A stretch of DNA of 14,529 nucleotides. Source: Treponema sp. GTDB taxonomy: Bacteria > Spirochaetota > Spirochaetia > Treponematales > Breznakiellaceae. Every line of letters begins with the position of its first letter. Position 1 is the first letter of the stretch. The position numbers were made by a program, and so were the translations under genes. The notes below the pieces were generated by a model. It saw nothing but the letters and a program-made list of their open reading frames with translations. It ran no database searches and was not told where the DNA came from. Shown here one piece after another: positions 14,365 to 14,529 of the stretch. Location: contig JAITNU010000129.1 in NCBI GenBank assembly GCA_031290325.1, forward strand, positions 1-14,529, read 5' to 3'.

Positions 14365-14409
14365 TATAACCTGGATTTCTTGCACTACTCAAACCGCTCT
14401 CCAGCTTAC

Positions 14410-14439
14410 TATATAACAACAACAAAAAAACATAGTAAA
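14410..14439 (-). promoter_or_regulatory. Candidate promoter of the three-gene envelope operon
   Basis: On the minus strand, TTTACT (14439-14434), 18 bases, then TATATA (14415-14410). Transcription would begin near 14403, about 40 bases before the ATG at 14364. The match is moderate and the surrounding sequence is AT-rich, so chance is possible. No other gene lies between 14365 and the window end. Confidence 0.4.
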
Positions 14440-14507
14440 CTTCATTTTTTTTCTGAAAAAACGGCTATCATGCAAGATTGCCATCATTAAATATACCTCG
14501 TTTTCTA

Positions 14508-14528
14508 GGGGGGGGGGGGGGGGGGGGG
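14508..14528. repeat. Homopolymer run of 21 G at the window edge
   Basis: Twenty-one consecutive G (C on the minus strand) lie about 70 bases upstream of the envelope-operon promoter candidate and one base from the window end. Such tracts slip easily and can drive phase variation; near a contig end they can equally be an assembly artefact. Confidence 0.9.
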
Positions 14529-14529
14529 T

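Overview
The window reads as a spirochete chromosome segment, most likely a Treponema-like organism. I infer this from an envelope gene set of two signal-peptide proteins that look like beta-barrels plus a LysM lipoprotein, and from GC-rich carAB genes of the Bacteroidetes/CAD-like type. No rRNA, tRNA, CRISPR array or transposase was seen. Taxonomy is inference, because no search could be run.

Layout from left to right. (1) 1-270, plus strand: the AT-rich C-terminal end of a small EamA/SMR-type membrane transporter, cut by the window edge. (2) 277-4793, minus strand: a two-gene McrBC-like cassette. An AAA+ protein with a long coiled coil (2160-4721) is followed 11 bases later by a PD-(D/E)XK nuclease (277-2148). 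It is preceded by a near-consensus promoter (4826-4854) and a 19-codon leader ORF whose stop abuts the Shine-Dalgarno of the AAA+ gene. (3) 4872-9328, plus strand: carA and carB, the two subunits of glutamine-dependent carbamoyl-phosphate synthase, 2 bases apart. carB is interrupted by one in-frame TAG at 8378-8380, with otherwise intact coding sequence on both sides. (4) 9300-14364, minus strand: a three-gene envelope operon read from right to left. It holds a 399-aa putative beta-barrel protein, a 506-aa putative beta-barrel protein, and a 756-aa lipoprotein with a huge Ala/Gln/Arg/Glu repeat region and a C-terminal LysM domain. Its end overlaps the end of carB by 29 bases, tail to tail. (5) 14365-14529: the AT-rich upstream region of that operon, ending in a run of 21 G at the window edge.

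How the genes work together. The McrBC-like pair is probably an NTP-driven restriction or nuclease defence module: the AAA+ protein recognises or translocates and the nuclease cuts. carAB makes carbamoyl phosphate for pyrimidines and arginine, if carB is functional in this strain. The envelope operon probably builds or braces the outer membrane/peptidoglycan interface. The left block (transporter end and defence pair) is visibly more AT-rich than carAB, which suggests a laterally acquired segment inserted next to a housekeeping locus.

The observations most worth a second look are the TAG in carB, the coiled-coil McrB-like AAA+ protein that lacks the usual McrB GTPase signature, its leader ORF, and the lipoprotein whose repeat period switches from 14 to 10 residues.
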